From contig OX485808.1 in assembly GCA_950295325.1 (NCBI GenBank), positions 32,012,527 to 32,076,526 of the forward strand: a stretch of DNA of 64,000 bases. The letters are read 5' to 3'. This DNA comes from Polytrichum commune (taxonomy: Eukaryota; Streptophyta; Polytrichopsida; Polytrichales; Polytrichaceae). This document shows, piece by piece, positions 22,300 through 34,500 of the stretch. A model generated the notes under the pieces. That model had not been told where the DNA came from, ran no database searches, and worked only from the letters and a program-made list of their open reading frames with translations. The position numbers were made by a program, and so were the translations under genes. The stretch's first letter is position 1, and each line of letters opens with the position of its first letter.

Positions 22300-23770
22300 A
22301 GTTAAAACCCACCCCCTATAAGTTTATGGTTGATTCATCTTAACTTCATCTCGATTCTCACCAAACGAATGCAAGGTCTTTGATGCTCCTTTGATGTCAA
22401 TTCCATGATCAAATTTGTTGAGTTGTAAGGGTTTTTACTTGACATTTTCACCTTCAACTTACATGATTGACACATATTATTGGTCAATTCTAATAGACTA
22501 TAGTGACATAACTTGGATATTTTGGTGTCTATGTAAACCCATTCATCATAGAGGAACGGGTTCTAGTAAAACACAAGTCACTTACATGTTGAGGGTCAAT
22601 TTATTCCAACCAAATATCAGTAGAGTAATTCAAATCCATGCAGACTAATTTGAGGATTCTGATACCATTTATGAAATTAATGAATGTAAATGTAGCAACC
22701 ATTTGCTACATTTTCACCTCCGAATGGATAAGTTTATGTAGACACCACAGAACCCTATAATTTTTTTAAATGGACGCCATAAAACCCTAGCCTAATGACA
22801 CACACATATCAAGAGATGTTGTACCCTATTTGTGCACCTCCAAAGTATGGATAGAGTGTGATCTCCCGGTTTGTGCAAAGCAAACCGGTCACCAACTACA
22901 ACTCTAATGAACACAAGTCCCTACATGTTGCAGGCCCATTTAGCCCAACTAAACCCCATTAGACTAATTCAAGAATTTGGATGCCAATAATGGAGTCAAT
23001 AAATCTAAAATAACCAAATTTGAAGACTTTGAATTAACTTGTTGTGTTTTCACCTTCCTAATTGTCGATACCACAAAACCCTATTCTAGTGACACACACA
23101 TGAATCAATACATGTTGTACTCCACTTGTACACCTCCGAAGTATGGGTAAAATGTGATCTCCCCCGGTTTGTGCAGAACATGCTAGCCACCAACCAAGAC
23201 CCTAATGAACACAAGTCCCTACATGTTGAGGGCCAATTCATTCCAACTAAACCCAATTAAACTAATTCAAGAGTTCTAATGTCATTTTGGAGTCAATGAA
23301 TCTAAAATAATGATTTAAAGACTAAAAAGTAACTTGTTGTGTTTTCATCTTCCTAATACATGAGTTTGTGTACAAAGCACAAAACCGTAGCCTAGTGACA
23401 CACACAGCTTGGGATTTGTGGCGTTTACGTAAATTTGCCCATCATGGATGAAGGGACTCCAGGACAAAGAAAAGTTCCCTATAAGATTGAGGGCCAATTC
23501 ATTCCAATTCCACACCACCACACTAATTCGGGTCTCTATCTCTATTTCCGGAGCCAAATCGTCCAAAATTAATCATTTACATTTAAAAGCATAATTCACT
23601 GTGTTTTCACCTTCGCAGTGGACGAGTTTACATAGGCATCACGAATCCCTAGCCTAGTGACACACAAACTCACACAACACAAATCAATACATGTCGTACT
23701 TGTAGACCTCCAAAGTATGGGTAAATTTTGATCTCCTTGGCGTGTGCAAAAACAAACTACATTATTTTGT
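22300..23770. repeat. Degenerate tandem array, about 260-340 bp unit
   Basis: The block TGAGGGCCAATTCATTCCAA or a close variant recurs at about 22,589, 22,927, 23,224 and 23,487. Each unit continues through ACTAATTCAAG, GTGTTTTCACCTTC, GTAGACACCAC, GTGACACACACA and GTATGGGTAAA. Units are much diverged, implying an old array. Solo copies lie at 26,345-26,535 and 51,935-52,010. Confidence 0.75.
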
Positions 23771-24961
23771 CTAATTAGTGTGGGTTACCATTTGGAGTTG
23801 CATGTTGCTATAATTTCTTACTAAGAGTCTCATTTTTCACCCAAACAACATGAGTAGGTAGTATGTGCACCGAAGAATACGATATAACTCAGTTGGCAAA
23901 ACATGATAATGTCGGTAGAAAGTTACAACAACGTGTAACTCCAAATGGTAATCCACACTAGTTAGACAAAACAATGTACCCACCAGCCCATCGGCTACAA
24001 GCAACGGTGTCACAATACATACCAACAACCACAACACCCGACCGGAATTAGGGTTAGTTTCCATGTAGACCGCTCAGAATTAAGGTTAGTCACTAAATTT
24101 TAATAGAAGTGCAGATTCCACCTGATGGCATATACATTTCCACTAGAATCTAGTGGGAAAGCGACCTACATGGAAAGTTGGAAACCATCCCCTTAGCCCC
24201 CGGATCTATCCATCCATCCATCCATCCATTTGAAAAAAAACCGTGTGGAGAATTGTGCCACAACTTAAATGCACGGTTCCATTGAGTTTCCTGGGACTCA
24301 AGAAACCGCATACAAAACTAACTTATATTATACTTGTAGACATTTGAAAAGGCATGCAGGCAGTTATAATGACCCAGATGTGCACTTTCCAGTTGGCATG
24401 GGCAGGCCAAAAAAAAAAATCTAAAAAAAAACTATATGTATAGGAAAATCGACATTTGAAACGGCTTTTGGATCGATACATATGTATGAGATGCCAGAGG
24501 GCTTTCTGGGTGGCATGCATTGGGACGAGGCCCACAAAGGCTCCCCCCCCCCCCCCCTCTCTCGGGATTGGCGACGGGCCCTATATATGTCCACTCTGCT
24601 TTCGGGCAGTGCGAAATAAATTAAGGCAGGCTTGCAATCCCTCCGGTGGCAGTGGTGCTGGAGAGTGGTGCCGCTTTTATTTTAGTGTTGTTCATTATTT
24701 TACTACCTGCCCAGGCATATCCTACAATAAGGGCGATTTTACCGTTCTTTATAGTATCAACATTACTGTGTGTGCCCATGCCATTTTCGTTTTTCTATTC
24801 TGGAGACTATATTTCACATGTCATGGTGACATGGTTATTACAGTCTCTATGAATTCTTTTTTGAGATGAAAGAAGGACCCGTGAGATGTGTTAGATCTCG
24901 TCATAACTCCCCCTTCTCCATGTTTTTAGGTGCGTCTTAAAAGTGTTGGGATTCTCGTATA
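23771..24961. other. Intergenic with dispersed repeat and simple tracts
   Basis: 23,855-23,990 pairs with 14,640-14,760. (CATC)n occupies about 24,207-24,230 and a 15-base C run 24,543-24,557. A 137-codon plus frame over 24,456-24,869 has no family resemblance. Confidence 0.5.
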
Positions 24962-25100
24962 TATAAGGTAGGTATACCCAAAACCATCACCGAACCTAAA
25001 ACCACCACTATGTACCAAATATGTTGCTTCCACATGTATGCATGTGGTACATACTGGTGGTTTTAGGTTCAGTGACGGTTTTGGGTATATCTACCTTACT
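24962..25100. repeat. Hairpin with 51-bp arms
   Basis: The arms at 24,967-25,017 and 25,045-25,095 are complementary with few mismatches; the arm motif is TATACCCAAAACC..CACC. The loop is 27 bases. The fold resembles a small foldback element or a young miRNA-type precursor; neither is shown by sequence alone. Confidence 0.75.
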
Positions 25101-25146
25101 CCTCGACTGATTCTCATGTGTTCAGTTTACGTCCGTTTTGCTCTCA

Positions 25147-25645
25147 GGGCCACTCCACACACGAGCCAAGAGCCGTGACCGTGGAATTGTGAGAGCCCTA
25201 AAGAAAGTGTCCAAGGGCCGTCCCAACATACCTCCAACACCATGTAGTGCGGTCACGGGCCCTCAAACGTAGTGTGAAGCCATGTGTAACCGGGCCCTCA
25301 ACCAAATGCTATTTCGATGAATTTCTATTCACGCGGGTCCTCACACATGATAAAATAAAATAAGCCAACGGTTGTGAGTGTTCAGAGTACCATAGTCTCC
25401 CAATTTTGGGTTAGGCCTACCTCCAAGAGGTGGGTTTTGAAAAGAGTCCAAGTGACCGTAAAACATGATCCACTCGATGCCATGTCGGAATCCATGTAGA
25501 CTTTACGTCCGTTTTTCATTCACATACTCCGTTGGTCCCTCAAGCGTAGTGTGAAGTGAACTTGGACCGGCTCCGCCTTTTCCACCAACGAGAGTGCTTG
25601 AAGTGTAATGGTCACGGGCTCTCAGTCTCGTGTGTGAAGTGGCCC
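25147..25645. mobile_element. PIF/Harbinger-like MITE, GGGCCACTTCAC family, copy 2
   Basis: The ends GGGCCACTCCACACACGAGC and CTCGTGTGTGAAGTGGCCC are flanked by TCA at 25,144-25,146 and 25,646-25,648. The 499-bp interior is collinear with 40,776-41,277. The TCA flank departs from the usual TWA target, though its length is right. Confidence 0.85.
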
Positions 25646-26059
25646 TCAGGCAGTGCAAAACAATACCTGTGGCAATGCCGGACTGGTATTATTTTTTATA
25701 AATTTTTATTGCCACCGAGGTTTAATACACCACGAGGATAATTTATACCATTTTCTTAGTTATCGGGAGCATAACATTACTTAGCATGCACATGCCTATT
25801 CTTTATTCTAATTCGGAGGCTATATATCCACACATGTTGAAGTCATGGTGACATGGTCACTATATAGTATGCAGTGGCCAAGATTGAAAATTCTGAGATA
25901 AAGAAGGACCGCAAGATGTGCTTAGTTCTTATCATAATCCCCCGGCCATGCTTTCAAATTCAACCAATTGCACTTTTGATATCCATATAGAATACCCCAT
26001 TGTGGGACCATTGTTTGATTATTGTGTTGTGATATCTACCATGCATTTTGCCTCTATTA
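25646..26059. other. Intergenic, nothing recognised
   Basis: Near 25,769 there is a solo CATAACATTACTTAGC, related to the end of the 16,740 element. No gene is supported. Confidence 0.45.
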
Positions 26060-26845
26060 CTCGTTCAACATTGTAGTTTTCCTCAAGGTATTCCAAAACC
26101 TCATGTCTCAGTAGGGAGTTTTGCCTCGCTTGTGACATTTAGTTATGTTTAAGGAGCGTTCCAGTGATGTTGGAACCCCTGATTTTGGTGAATTGAAGCA
26201 GTGGTGTTTGACTTTGGCCAAGAGACGCTTATATTAAAATGAAGTTCGCCTCAATCCTTTGAGAGCATCATTTAAGGTGCCTTCATATATTTGGACTAAG
26301 AGTTATTTCTACATATCCAGCTTTTGGCCAAAGTCAAATGCCTCCCCTCCATTGCAAGTCCCTACAAGTTGAGGGGCCAATTCATTCCAACTGAATTCCA
26401 TTGCACTACTTTGGGGTCTTTGATGCCATCCCCAAAGTTAGGTAAGTTTGCAATAACCATTTGCAGGCTAGATAATAGTTCACTACATTTTCACCTTCTT
26501 AATGGATGGTTTTTCATAGACACCATGAATCCCTAACCCTTGATATTATATAACAATAGAGGTATTCTCAACGTCTTTCAAAATCGCATATTGTGGTACG
26601 GAGTTTCACCTCAAGTTTGATGACTTATAATGTTTAGGGAGCGTTCAAGTGGTGTCAGGACCCCCAAGCTTGGTGAATTGAAGTGGAGGTGTTTGACTTT
26701 GGACAAGAGTTGCTTACATAAAATTGAACCCCTAGTCAAACTTTTGAGAGCTTCATTTTAGGCGCCTTCAAAAGTTTGTTATGAAATTCATTTCTACATA
26801 TCCATCTTTTGGCCAAAGTCAAACGCCTTCCTTTCATTGCATCAA
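26060..26845. repeat. Diverged direct repeat pair, about 290 bp each
   Basis: 26,060-26,350 and 26,545-26,845 share GGAGCGTTC, GGTGAATTGAAG, GTGTTTGACTTTGG, TTTGAGAGC.TCATTT and TTCTACATATCCA.CTTTTGG. Each copy has an internal inverted pair (TTTGACTTTGGCCAA / TTGGCCAAAGTCAAA). Between them lies a solo unit of the 22,300 array family (26,345-26,535). Confidence 0.75.
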
Positions 26846-27399
26846 GATTGGGGACTCCAACACCAGTTGAACACTCCTTCAACATTGTAAATTGTCAAAA
26901 TGGGGGCGAAACTCTCTACAAAAACATGAGCTTTATAGAGAGAGACTTTAACCCCTAAACACTTGAGGATTTGAGCAATTTCAAATATTATTATAAAAAG
27001 TATGTTCCTCTCTATGAAAGAGAAAACTTCTTAAGACAAAGTTGGTTATGAAAGACTAGTACACAAATCTATATGGTTGGTGTTTAGAATGAAGCTTACT
27101 ATATTTACCTAGACATTATAAAAGGGTTATCATGTGAAAATAACTCATAAATACATTTTAGGCCTTTTTTTTAGTACAATGTATTTGCATAGTTTTTCTA
27201 TACATAAAAACAACGTGTCATGAAAAAATACAAAGGAACAACTACGATGTGTATCAAAACCATCATTTGTGCCAAAAATTATTGTTATTGGCTACAACCC
27301 TGGTGCACTACAGAATGTGATGTGCCTAACTTTGACAGGCCTTTATTTATGAACAACTGGTCTCATTGTGATGGGAATGAACTAAACTAAGCCTCAAGC
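26846..27399. other. Intergenic, nothing recognised
   Basis: This is AT-rich sequence. No gene or repeat is recognised. Confidence 0.45.
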
Positions 27400-27790
27400 C
27401 TTCACCCTACCCTACCCTACCCTACCAAAAAAAAAAAAAAACTACTACTACTACTACTACTACGACTACATCATAATCACCTTTGTGCCTAAGCAAACAC
27501 CTACATCCGAGTGGTACGTGGTTGGAGATGGCTCAAAGAACAACTACCAAAAAGACATATGTTAAATAAAGATTGGAGTACGTGCTCAATACATGACACC
27601 CATTCTAGATTCAATAGTCAACCTAAGTGAGGGGGACCTAGGCAATCATGTAATGAGCAAGATATCCTTTACTATGATAATGAATAAGATACTCATATGA
27701 ACTCCAGAAATTATGAGGAAATTGTCTATGACCTCGATATTGCATTTGCTAACCATCTTGTCCTAATTGTGTCTTCAACATCCTACAGGA
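27400..27790 (+). repeat. Palindrome-family arm with simple repeats
   Basis: (CCCTA)n lies at about 27,407-27,425, an A run at 27,427-27,440 and (CTA)n at 27,441-27,463. 27,480-27,735 then matches the right arm of the 37,677-38,405 palindrome (ACCAAAAAGACATATG, CATGTAATGAGC, GAACTCCAGAAATTATGAGG). Confidence 0.65.
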
Positions 27791-27884
27791 AGCAGGGTGG
27801 TTCAAAAAAGCAGCCATTCAAAACCCATCCACTTTACTTCTTGGCACTTCCTTCCCTCCTTCCTTGTTCTTCGTACGTGGTGCA

Positions 27885-28472
27885 ATGAACGCAGAGAACC
27901 GACCGCTAGTTACTGATGAACCGGATGAGTTTGAGACAACAACTGGTTCAAATTCAAGACTTTAGGAAAACTACCGATCCATGTAGAGGAATTCACGGAT
28001 CATTCCTTCAATTTAACAAAGGAAAAAGAAAAGAAAAGAAAAGAAACAAAAAGATGTCAGTCGACATGTAACGGGCTGGACTCAGTGTGTATTCTTGACA
28101 AAGTTTTTGCGAGTTTTTGATATTCGACACGTAAAAAATTGCACAAAAATGAAATGCACATCAATCAACACGCACAATTCAGATTTTGACATGTAGTGTG
28201 ACTTGTGGAGACAAAAACCACACGTCAATTGACACTTTACAACACGTACTACTAGGCATGTGACATTGAAGTGACATTTCAGAAAGAAAAAAACTATAGA
28301 TGTCAACTGACATTTGGTTTTTTGTTCCTGAAAACGTCACGTGACACTTTGGATTTGAAGTTGAACGTCACATGAAATTCGTCAAACATACACACCGGCT
28401 GGACTTGGAGGACACACTCGAATCTCGACCGGTTACATATGCCCAAAAAAATTCCTGCCCGACACTGACACG
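27885..28472 (-). repeat. Long CCGGTT-family element, reverse copy
   Basis: It is the inverse counterpart of 15,774-16,345. It starts GAACGCAGAGAACCGACCGC, carries ACGTCACGTGACAC in its interior, and ends CGACCGGTTACATATGCCC then CCCGACACTGAC. Confidence 0.7.
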
Positions 28473-28524
28473 GTGACCGGGGGGGCAGCCCGGGCAGTGC
28501 GACGAAGGAAGTATCTTGAAGGGT

Positions 28525-28589
28525 CGGGCGGGCGGGCGGGCGGGCGGGCGGGCGGGCGGGCGGGCGGGCGGGCGGGCGGGCGGGCGGGC
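28525..28589. repeat. (CGGG)n microsatellite, about 16 units
   Basis: This is an uninterrupted tetranucleotide run, strongly G-rich on the plus strand and able to form G-quadruplexes. Confidence 0.95.
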
Positions 28590-28829
28590 AGATGATTGGA
28601 TGATTGTGAGGCGGGGCCAGGTCGGAGGCGCAGCAGCTGCTGCTTAGCTAAGTAGTGGCTGCTCTATATGTATGTAGTACTCTCCCAATCACTCTTGCAT
28701 GTAAGTGTAAGCTGCTCCTCTGCTTGTACTCTCTCTCTTGAGCTCTCGCTTCGCGCCTAGATTCTCCCGCCCCCCCCCCCCCCCCTCCCTCCCTCCTAGC
28801 CTGTCCCGCCAAAGTCCACCACTCACTTG
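28590..28829. other. GC-rich spacer with C run
   Basis: The stretch contains a 16-base C run at 28,770-28,785 next to (CCCT)n. No gene is supported. Confidence 0.5.
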
Positions 28830-29790
28830 CCTCTCCTCTACGCTTCAATCTCCACTGCCTCCTCAACGTCAATTATGCCACACTTTAACCTAACCGTATA
28901 TGATGTCATAACGTTAGTGAGCGTTTAGATCATGGGTTCCTTCCCAAGGAAAGAGGTTGTGAGTATAAGCGTTGATAGGTTACATCCGCTGGTTGAAAAC
29001 TCTATGGTACATATCCTGAGTGTTGCCCATAAGCGAGGAGTCTTGGGATCAAAAGAGAATTATGTTCGTTTGATACTTGGTTTTCTCTACGCTTGAATCT
29101 CCACGGCCTCAATGTCAATTAAGTCACATGTTAACTTAATATGATGTCATAACGTTAGTGAGCGTTTAGATGATGGTTACTTTTCCAAAGAAAGAGGTTG
29201 GAGTATAAGCGTTGATAGGTTGCATCCGCTGGTTGAAAACTCTATGGTACATAGCGTGAGTGTTGCCCATAAGCGAGTAGTCTTGGGATCAAAAGAGAAT
29301 TATGTTCGTTTGATACTTGGTTTTCTCTACGCTTGAATCTCCACGGCTTCAATGTCAATTAAGTCACATGTTAACTTAATATGATGTCATAACGTTAGTG
29401 AGCGTTTAGATGATGGTTTCTTTTCCAAGGAAAGAGGTTGTGAGTATAAGCTTTGATAGATTACAACCGCTTGTTGAAAACTCTATGGTACATATCGTGA
29501 GTGCTGCCCATTAGCGAGGAGTCTTGGGATCAAAAGAGAATTATGTTCGTTTGATACTTGCTCTCCTTGATGCTTGAATCTTCATGGCCTCAATGTCAAT
29601 TAAGTCACATGTTAACTTAATATGATGTCATAACGTTAGTGAGCGTTTAGATGATGGTTTCTTTTCCAAAGAAAGAGGTTGTGAGTATAAACTTTGATAA
29701 GTTACAACCGCTTGTTAAAAACTTTTTGGTACATATCATGAGTGTTTCTCATAAGCGAGGAGTTCTGGAATTAGAAGAGAATTATAAGCT
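28830..29790. repeat. Tandem array, about 240-bp unit, 4 copies
   Basis: ACGTTAGTGAGCGTTTAGA recurs at about 28,911, 29,152, 29,392 and 29,633. Units also share GGAAAGAGGTTG, AAAACTCTATGGTACATA and GGGATCAAAAGAGAATTATG. The middle units are the most alike; the last decays after about 29,760. Confidence 0.9.
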
Positions 29791-30720
29791 CGTTGAAACG
29801 CAGTCAAGGGGTTGAGTATATATTCATGGGACTATTAACAATATTTATAATATTCGTACTTGCACTATTGGTTGTTTGTGTCAGTGTTAGTTTCTTCTTC
29901 CCATGAAGGTAAGATAGTAGAGGCCCATGTCAAATGTTGAATATAGGATTTGAACTCAACCATATGGCTGAGTAATATCATGAGAGGAGAATGGATGACG
30001 ACCCATAACAATCATACACTTCACGCCTAAATCTTTTACCATGTCCCAATTTAGTTGACCAATTGGCTCCTCGATTTTGGGTCCATGCTTCCACATTCCC
30101 ATCAATTAGGCCAAAACGTTATGTTGGATGCATATGCATTGTAAGAGAGACTGCTTTGAGCTATATAACCAACAAGAGGAGTGTGGATGATGAGTTGCAA
30201 GACATCCAACGATTGATAGAACCAGTTTTCTTTTGCATAATCGCAACATTTCACATTTAAATTATCATAGCATGCCCCGACAACTTGTAACTAGGTCAAT
30301 TGTTGTCTTAGTTTTGTGTGCATATGCACAACGAATTCTTGGACTAGATGTAAGTCGAGAGAAGAGACTGGAAAGCAAGTTGCAATCTAAGCAACAAATG
30401 GCACACTAGATAGTCCACGCTTCCAAAGCCCGTCAATTAGGTCAAATGATGTTATGTTCGGCGTCGTTTGCATACTCACGACAAGAAAGTTTGCATACTC
30501 AAGACAAGAAAGTTTTGGACTACATAACCAGACATTGTGGATGAAGTGCTCTCTGTGGATAGAGAGGCACAGTGCTGAAATTGCTTCACTCAAAACAAGT
30601 GACTATTCCCAACTGGTCAAACGTGAGCCACTTAAACATATACAAAAAGTAGAATTGACATCACCATTCATTAAAAAAAGGTTGAGTCAACTGCACAGGT
30701 GACTGGAAGTCGCAGGGTCA
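29791..30720. repeat. Intergenic with a diverged direct repeat
   Basis: 30,078-30,210 and 30,418-30,560 are diverged direct repeats (CCATCAATTAGGCCAAA / CCGTCAATTAGGTCAAA, GTTATGTT, ACATAACCA). Within the second, a 25-bp segment is tandemly doubled (AGTTTGCATACTCAAGACAA). 29,945-29,965 has a weak tRNA B-box-like GGATTTGAACTC on the minus strand, too weak to call a SINE. Confidence 0.5.
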
Positions 30721-31531
30721 CTATAGGTAGCACTTTGTGTCAATATCTGTATTTCGCGATTGATCATCATAATGGGAAAGGACAGATTTGACTGCAGTTG
30801 ACTGCAATGGAAGTCATAAGATTCAGCTGGTCTAGTAAGCCCTTAGCTCACCTGCATGCATAAACCCTAGAAGATCAAATTGCAAGGGAATGAATTACAG
30901 TTACAATGGCCTGCTGTCATTCAAAAGACACCACAACCTACAATGTAGACCTAGGAAAATATTCACAAGAAAAGTTTGAGCAGGGAGAGTTGGTCGTGAA
31001 AGAACATGTGCTCAAGTTTATTTCTTGCAAAAGGATTCCCATGCACAGTAAGTATGTACATTCGAGTTGGCGAGTAATTGCTGATGTGTCAACACAACGC
31101 ATTAAGCACGATTGCAGTACGAACTTAATCTTCTGGAGCAATTTTTGGACTAGAGCCTTCAATATACATAGGGCTATAGGCAGCCACTAAATCACATTCT
31201 ATCTACGATCAATGGTGCATGTGCAGACTGGTCAGGAAAAATGCATTCTGGGGAGGGGAGAAACCATGGAAGAAAATCGAGCAGCCACAGCACAAAAACT
31301 GCCAGGATCATGAGATCACACAGCAGGCAATGGGGCTTTCAAGAAGTGCTCCTCTGCTGCGTCCTTTCAATCTCAGGGAAGACGAAGATGGGGTCCCTGC
31401 ACAGGGCCTCAACAAATGTTCCTACCTTAAATTGATCTAACACTAGCGTGATGTAGTACTCCCGTTCTTATTTTGCTGGCAATTGAAATATTTGGGCTTG
31501 AAATGTTGCTAAAGAATGGAGGATTTAGTAC
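30721..31531 (-). other. 3' flank / probable 3' UTR of the TTL gene
   Basis: This non-coding DNA lies immediately downstream of the TTL stop codon. A minus-strand AATAAA occurs at 31,017-31,022, about 510 bp past the stop, and is a possible but unproven polyadenylation signal. Short open frames on the plus strand are antisense to the presumed UTR and resemble nothing known. Confidence 0.4.
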
Positions 31532-34500
31532 CTAGAGACTAAAATGGCTGACAGCAAGTTCTAAAGCTTCGTGATTGGGCCCTTGCAACTCCTTCACCTT
31601 GAAACCATTTTTGAAGATCTTGAAAGTGGGAACAAAATCAACGGACTCGGCCTTTGCCAAGTATGCATTTGCCTCAATATCCACCTGTAGGCAAAACAGA
31701 ATGAAAGAAAAAATTTCAGCCCCTGGTATAGTATTGTCTCAGGCTTGCATCTCGTTCAGCCTAAAATTCACAATATATCAGGTTCTGATAAGGCGGACTG
31801 TCCAATTCATGCACTTGTTGGGACAAAGAAATGATGTTGAAAGAGACTGTACCTTGAGGAAATTTACAGTAGGGTTCTTCTTGCACAGTTGCTCAACCAC
31901 AGGAGCTACTTGTCTACACCGCTCATTCCACCTTGAGCTGAATAAAACCACTGCAACTCCTGGATTGACAACCAACCTCAACATAGTTCAGTGGCAAGAA
32001 CAACTTATTCAATTATCCTTTTCACCACACTTTAGCAGATTCATGGGAATCTTTACTTGCAAACTTGGCTAGTGAACCATCTCATAAGTGTAGCCTCTTA
32101 AGCTATAATGAGTACCTGGATGTGAGAGTGCTTCTCTCAATTGATCATTGCTGGTTACCTCCTCAATTTCACCACCAAACCACTTCGGAATGGATTTCTC
32201 CCCGTAGTGTTTCTTCATGGCGACTTGAGTATCAAATAGAGACCTCGCAACCTCGGCGTCACCGGGCAACTCTAATTTCAGTCTCTCATAATCTCTCAGC
32301 GCATCTTTCCACCTCTCCAACTGCAGTACAGTTCAGAAAAATCAAGTGAGAAGAATGGACAGAAAAAGCAGTCTCCAATGATTTGGTCACATGTTGTAGA
32401 ATAGCTGAGCTTAATGGGAAAGCATACACGGAAAGTGTGAAGCAGTAGAGTTGTTCAACAAAAACCTTGAAGTATGAGTGCGCCCGTCTGAGAAGAGCTT
32501 TCAAGTGATTCGGCTGGGCATCGAGGGCGGCATTGCAATCTTCTATGGCCTTCTCATATAGGCCAAGCTTTGACCTGAAATACATGTCAATAAACACTGA
32601 GAAGACTGAAAAACTTCATACGAACTACAAAAAATTAATTAAAAGAAGGCAAGTTCCAGAACCCTAATTGCTACATAATATACTTGTCGCTTAACAGAAA
32701 TGTGTGGGACAGCTATTCTGTACAAGTCTCTCTTCATATTACCCAGAAAATGGAACTTGCCTGCAAGCTGCCCTATTACAAAGCAATACTGCGTTGGTGG
32801 GGTTGTATTGTAAGCCTTCACCATATGCCACAGATGCCTCCAATACCCTGCCTGCTTTGTACAAGTCATTGCCAGTAGCTCGAGCTGTAGCTACAGCTTG
32901 TGCCCTTCTCAATAATCCACAGATCTCATAATTCTGCGGATCGAAATGTGCTGCTTTTTCTGCAACTATGACTGCATCGTCAAACCTGATGAAGAAAAAG
33001 ATTATCACATGATCCACACAAACAGATTCCCAATTTTTCTTTCGAAGGGGAGGGGGGATAATTGAAAGTATGCCATTCCAGCACCAATCCACAGAAGGAT
33101 TGCAGCTTCTTCCAGAATATGCTAGAGGATGTGAATTAAACCAATGTCACTTTTTCTTACCTGCCAAGTGCGATGTCGATTTGGACCTGGACACAGAGGG
33201 TGGTTGTGTCATGATGAGTGCCTGTTGACTTCCTCGTAGTACCATCCCCTTTGAGTGCGGCCTGTAAGACTGTGTCTGCTTCTTCTGGTCTGCAAAGCTT
33301 TAACAGAGCCTCCGCTTTCAAAGCCAAAATCTGCTCGCAAATGTGTAGGTATTAATAAACGACTATCATTATATGCTTTTATGTATGCCTTGCACAGGAC
33401 ACTACATTCAAATGTAGAAAATCACTAAGGTACAAAACATGACAAAGGTAACTGAATCAACCCTATAACTACACCCATGAAATTCTCATTGAGCATGCAG
33501 CGACAGAAGGGCATTAGGGGATTAAATCCAGGAAAGAGTGAGGGGGCATGTGGGGAGCGTCATCAAACCTGAGTTGCTGAATCTGCTCCAGCCACTACAG
33601 CAGCTTCGCTTTCCTTGACCATAGTGTTCCAGTCCGAAGCTCGCCTGGCTTCCATGCATTTTGCCAGATGCTTTTCAATTCTATCCACCTTCTGAATGTC
33701 TCCCGGGTCAATGTGTTCACTAGATTTTAATAATTTTCTTGCTCTTTCTACCCGACCTAATCTGCAGAACAGAACACCCTTGGGTCAGCAAATATGGAAA
33801 GCGTTTCGGAACATTTTACAGCCGACAATTCCAAAAAGAGAAATCACATACTTTGAGGACGCGCAGCATGCAATCGTACCTTATGCACAAAGACACAAGC
33901 CGTTGCTGAGCTCGGCCATAGAAAGGATCGAGTTTTAGTGACTCCTCGCACTCCTGAAAAGCCTCTGATAGGCGTCCAAGTCCTATCAATGCGGCTGCTC
34001 TATTGCTTTTATACGAGGCACGCCCTGGAGCTAAAGAGATCGCTCTATCATATAAAGAGAGAGCCTCAGCAAAATTGCCTTTTTTGTACTGATCATTCCC
34101 AGCATTCTTCACTTCCTCTGGATCTGCACTTGAGAGCATTCGCTTGATAAGCAGACTCTCTCCCACAGCATATATATTTCCACGCCCAGCATCTGCGGAA
34201 GCTCTCAATCCCTCTGGCTTCAACGGTGCAGCTGAAGAAGCTTTTGGAGTGACGCCATTGGATTTCGCACCATTGTCTGCAGCTCCCCCAGTTGACGGCC
34301 TGGAGTGGTTGGGACCGCAAATGATTCCAATAGAAGTTGGAAATCCTCCGCTATGAGTCGGCTTAGTAGTAGCAGCCGGTTTGGTATTTCCTCCTGCAAT
34401 AACATCACATGGATGAGTTCCCACAAAAGACGACTACCTCAACCAACATATATAAATGTACCACGACAGATGTATCTCACATCTCACACGAAAGATCCAA

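Noticed and set aside
28830-29790. Possible CRISPR-like array
   Set aside because: Units of 240 bp are repeated in full with no short direct repeats separating unique spacers, and the genome is eukaryotic.
29930-29990. Possible second tRNA-derived SINE (minus strand)
   Set aside because: The B-box-like GTTCAAATCC is present, but no A box, tail or target duplication could be found.
31575-32072. 165-codon plus-strand frame opposite the TTL gene
   Set aside because: It is antisense to exons 8-9 and an intron of a well-supported gene; its product resembles nothing.
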